Shown here: one piece after another, positions 14,408 to 14,855 of the stretch
How positions within the stretch are numbered: the stretch's first letter is position 1
Layout of the letters: the number at the start of each line of letters is the position of its first letter
From: Hadesarchaea archaeon
GTDB lineage: Archaea; Hadarchaeota; Hadarchaeia; Hadarchaeales; Hadarchaeaceae
Assembly: GCA_029880065.1 (NCBI GenBank)
Contig: JAOUPD010000018.1
Location: 1-14,855, forward strand
Reading direction: 5' to 3'
Length of the DNA: 14,855 bases
Notes under the pieces: model-generated
Database searches by the model: none
What the model was told of the DNA's origin: nothing
The model's input: the letters and a program-made list of their open reading frames with translations, nothing else
Translations under genes and position numbers: made by a program

Positions 14408-14773
14408 TTAATTGCTTTTCTCTCCGCGACGACCTTTCAGGTAAACGAGCAACATTTTCTCCTTCTCGTTCCACTCGGCTGGAACCCTTTTCCTTCCATT
14501 CACACCGGCTTGTCCCATGAGTGAAGTGCATGAAACAAAAAATCCGTTCCCCTCTGCTTTTGAAATCAAACTCCGCTGTCCTTTCGCGACTGGTTTTATC
14601 CCAAGTAAGCTCGTTTTGTCGTCTATGTACAGTTCCGCTCCCTTGTATCCTTTGAAATGTCTGGCGGCCCAAGCGAATATGTCGATACCTATTTTATCGA
14701 TGGAAACTTCGTTTTGTGTTGACCTCCTGTGAATAGGTTCCCACTTCTTCAACTTTCCCGCAAATTTTCTCAA
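14408..14773 (-). CDS. Small hypothetical protein
   Basis: Function not recognised. The 121-residue basic protein starts LRKFAGKLKKWEPIHRR and contains SIDKIGIDIFAWAARHFKGYKGAELYIDDKTSLLGIKP, then ends with a conserved-looking PAEWNEKEKMLLVYLKG. The layout (KW.P....R, a beta strand, a helix, YVELxYD-like strand, LGIKP) recalls small proteins often found in phage and accessory regions. The start is set at TTG 14773 because a perfect AAGGAGGTGA (14779-14788) lies 5 nt upstream; a GTG at 14782 would lie inside that Shine-Dalgarno. There are no signal peptide or membrane segments. A short frame ending AKEFIEKMKRKLGLK stops right before its Shine-Dalgarno. Confidence 0.65.
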   Translation of the reverse strand: MRKFAGKLKKWEPIHRRSTQNEVSIDKIGIDIFAWAARHFKGYKGAELYIDDKTSLLGIKPVAKGQRSLISKAEGNGFFVSCTSLMGQAGVNGRKRVPAEWNEKEKMLLVYLKGRRGEKSN

Positions 14774-14786
14774 ATATTTCACCTCC

Positions 14787-14837
14787 TTACTTCAAACCCA
14801 GCTTTCTCTTCATCTTCTCTATGAACTCTTTCGCCTC
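14787..14837 (-). pseudogene. Possible C-terminal scrap of an upstream gene
   Basis: On the minus strand the codons EAKEFIEKMKRKLGLK end in a TAA 1 nt from the Shine-Dalgarno of the small hypothetical gene. An in-frame TAA lies directly before the Glu codon, so it is either a very short ATG frame (MKRKLGLK), the tail of a frameshifted gene cut by the window edge, or chance. Confidence 0.25.
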
Positions 14838-14855
14838 TTAAATAAATTCCTATTT

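Noticed and set aside
14331..14672. A 113-codon minus-strand frame overlapping the small hypothetical gene
   Set aside because: It starts inside the hypothetical gene in another frame, lacks a Shine-Dalgarno, and is rich in Arg/Ser/Glu without pattern; the frame with the perfect Shine-Dalgarno is preferred.
1..14855. CRISPR arrays, insertion sequences, long direct repeats, rRNA
   Set aside because: None seen: no regularly spaced repeats, no transposase-like protein and no rRNA-like conserved stretches on reading through both strands.

Overview
The window looks like a piece of an archaeal chromosome. It encodes an archaeal-type NMD3 ribosomal-subunit protein. Several genes are preceded by TATA-box-like elements about 25 nt upstream of plausible transcription starts, and short UTRs, Shine-Dalgarno-led operon genes and T-rich gene ends are common. 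Several metabolic genes at the right (GlcNAc catabolism, a GH42-like glycosidase) are of types widely shared with bacteria. The lineage cannot be fixed by eye; an uncultured Bathyarchaeia-like or other TACK/Euryarchaeal heterotroph would fit, but that is a guess.

Left part (1-6850), all on the minus strand: a branched-chain amino-acid biosynthesis block read as nmd3 > ilvB > ilvN > ilvC > ilvD > leuC, with leuC running off the left edge. ilvB/ilvN make acetolactate synthase, ilvC the reductoisomerase, ilvD the dihydroxyacid dehydratase, and leuC the large subunit of isopropylmalate isomerase, which leads on to leucine. leuC has its own strong TATA promoter; the first genes are tightly spaced and probably co-transcribed from the promoter before nmd3.

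Middle (6850-8260): a 500-nt non-coding stretch, very AT-rich in its second half and holding a possible small RNA. It is followed by a secreted polysaccharide deacetylase (CE4/NodB) whose conserved motifs occur in permuted order: motifs 2, 3 and 5 come first and motif 1 (TFDD) comes last. Its C-terminus ends where its N-terminus begins in the ordinary fold, so it reads as a natural circular permutant. It ends at a perfect hairpin-plus-T-tract terminator.

Right part (8260-14020): an amino-sugar locus with nagA (minus), an operon of a SIS-domain protein and a GH42-like glycosidase (plus), nagB (minus), and a stump of a sugar ABC-transporter ATPase. The likely logic is that extracellular or imported N-acetylglucosamine-containing glycans are deacetylated and hydrolysed, and GlcNAc-6-P is converted by NagA and NagB to fructose-6-P. 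No kinase and no intact transporter is seen here. The last 850 nt hold the ABC remnant, a region of decayed coding sequence and a small hypothetical protein of accessory character.
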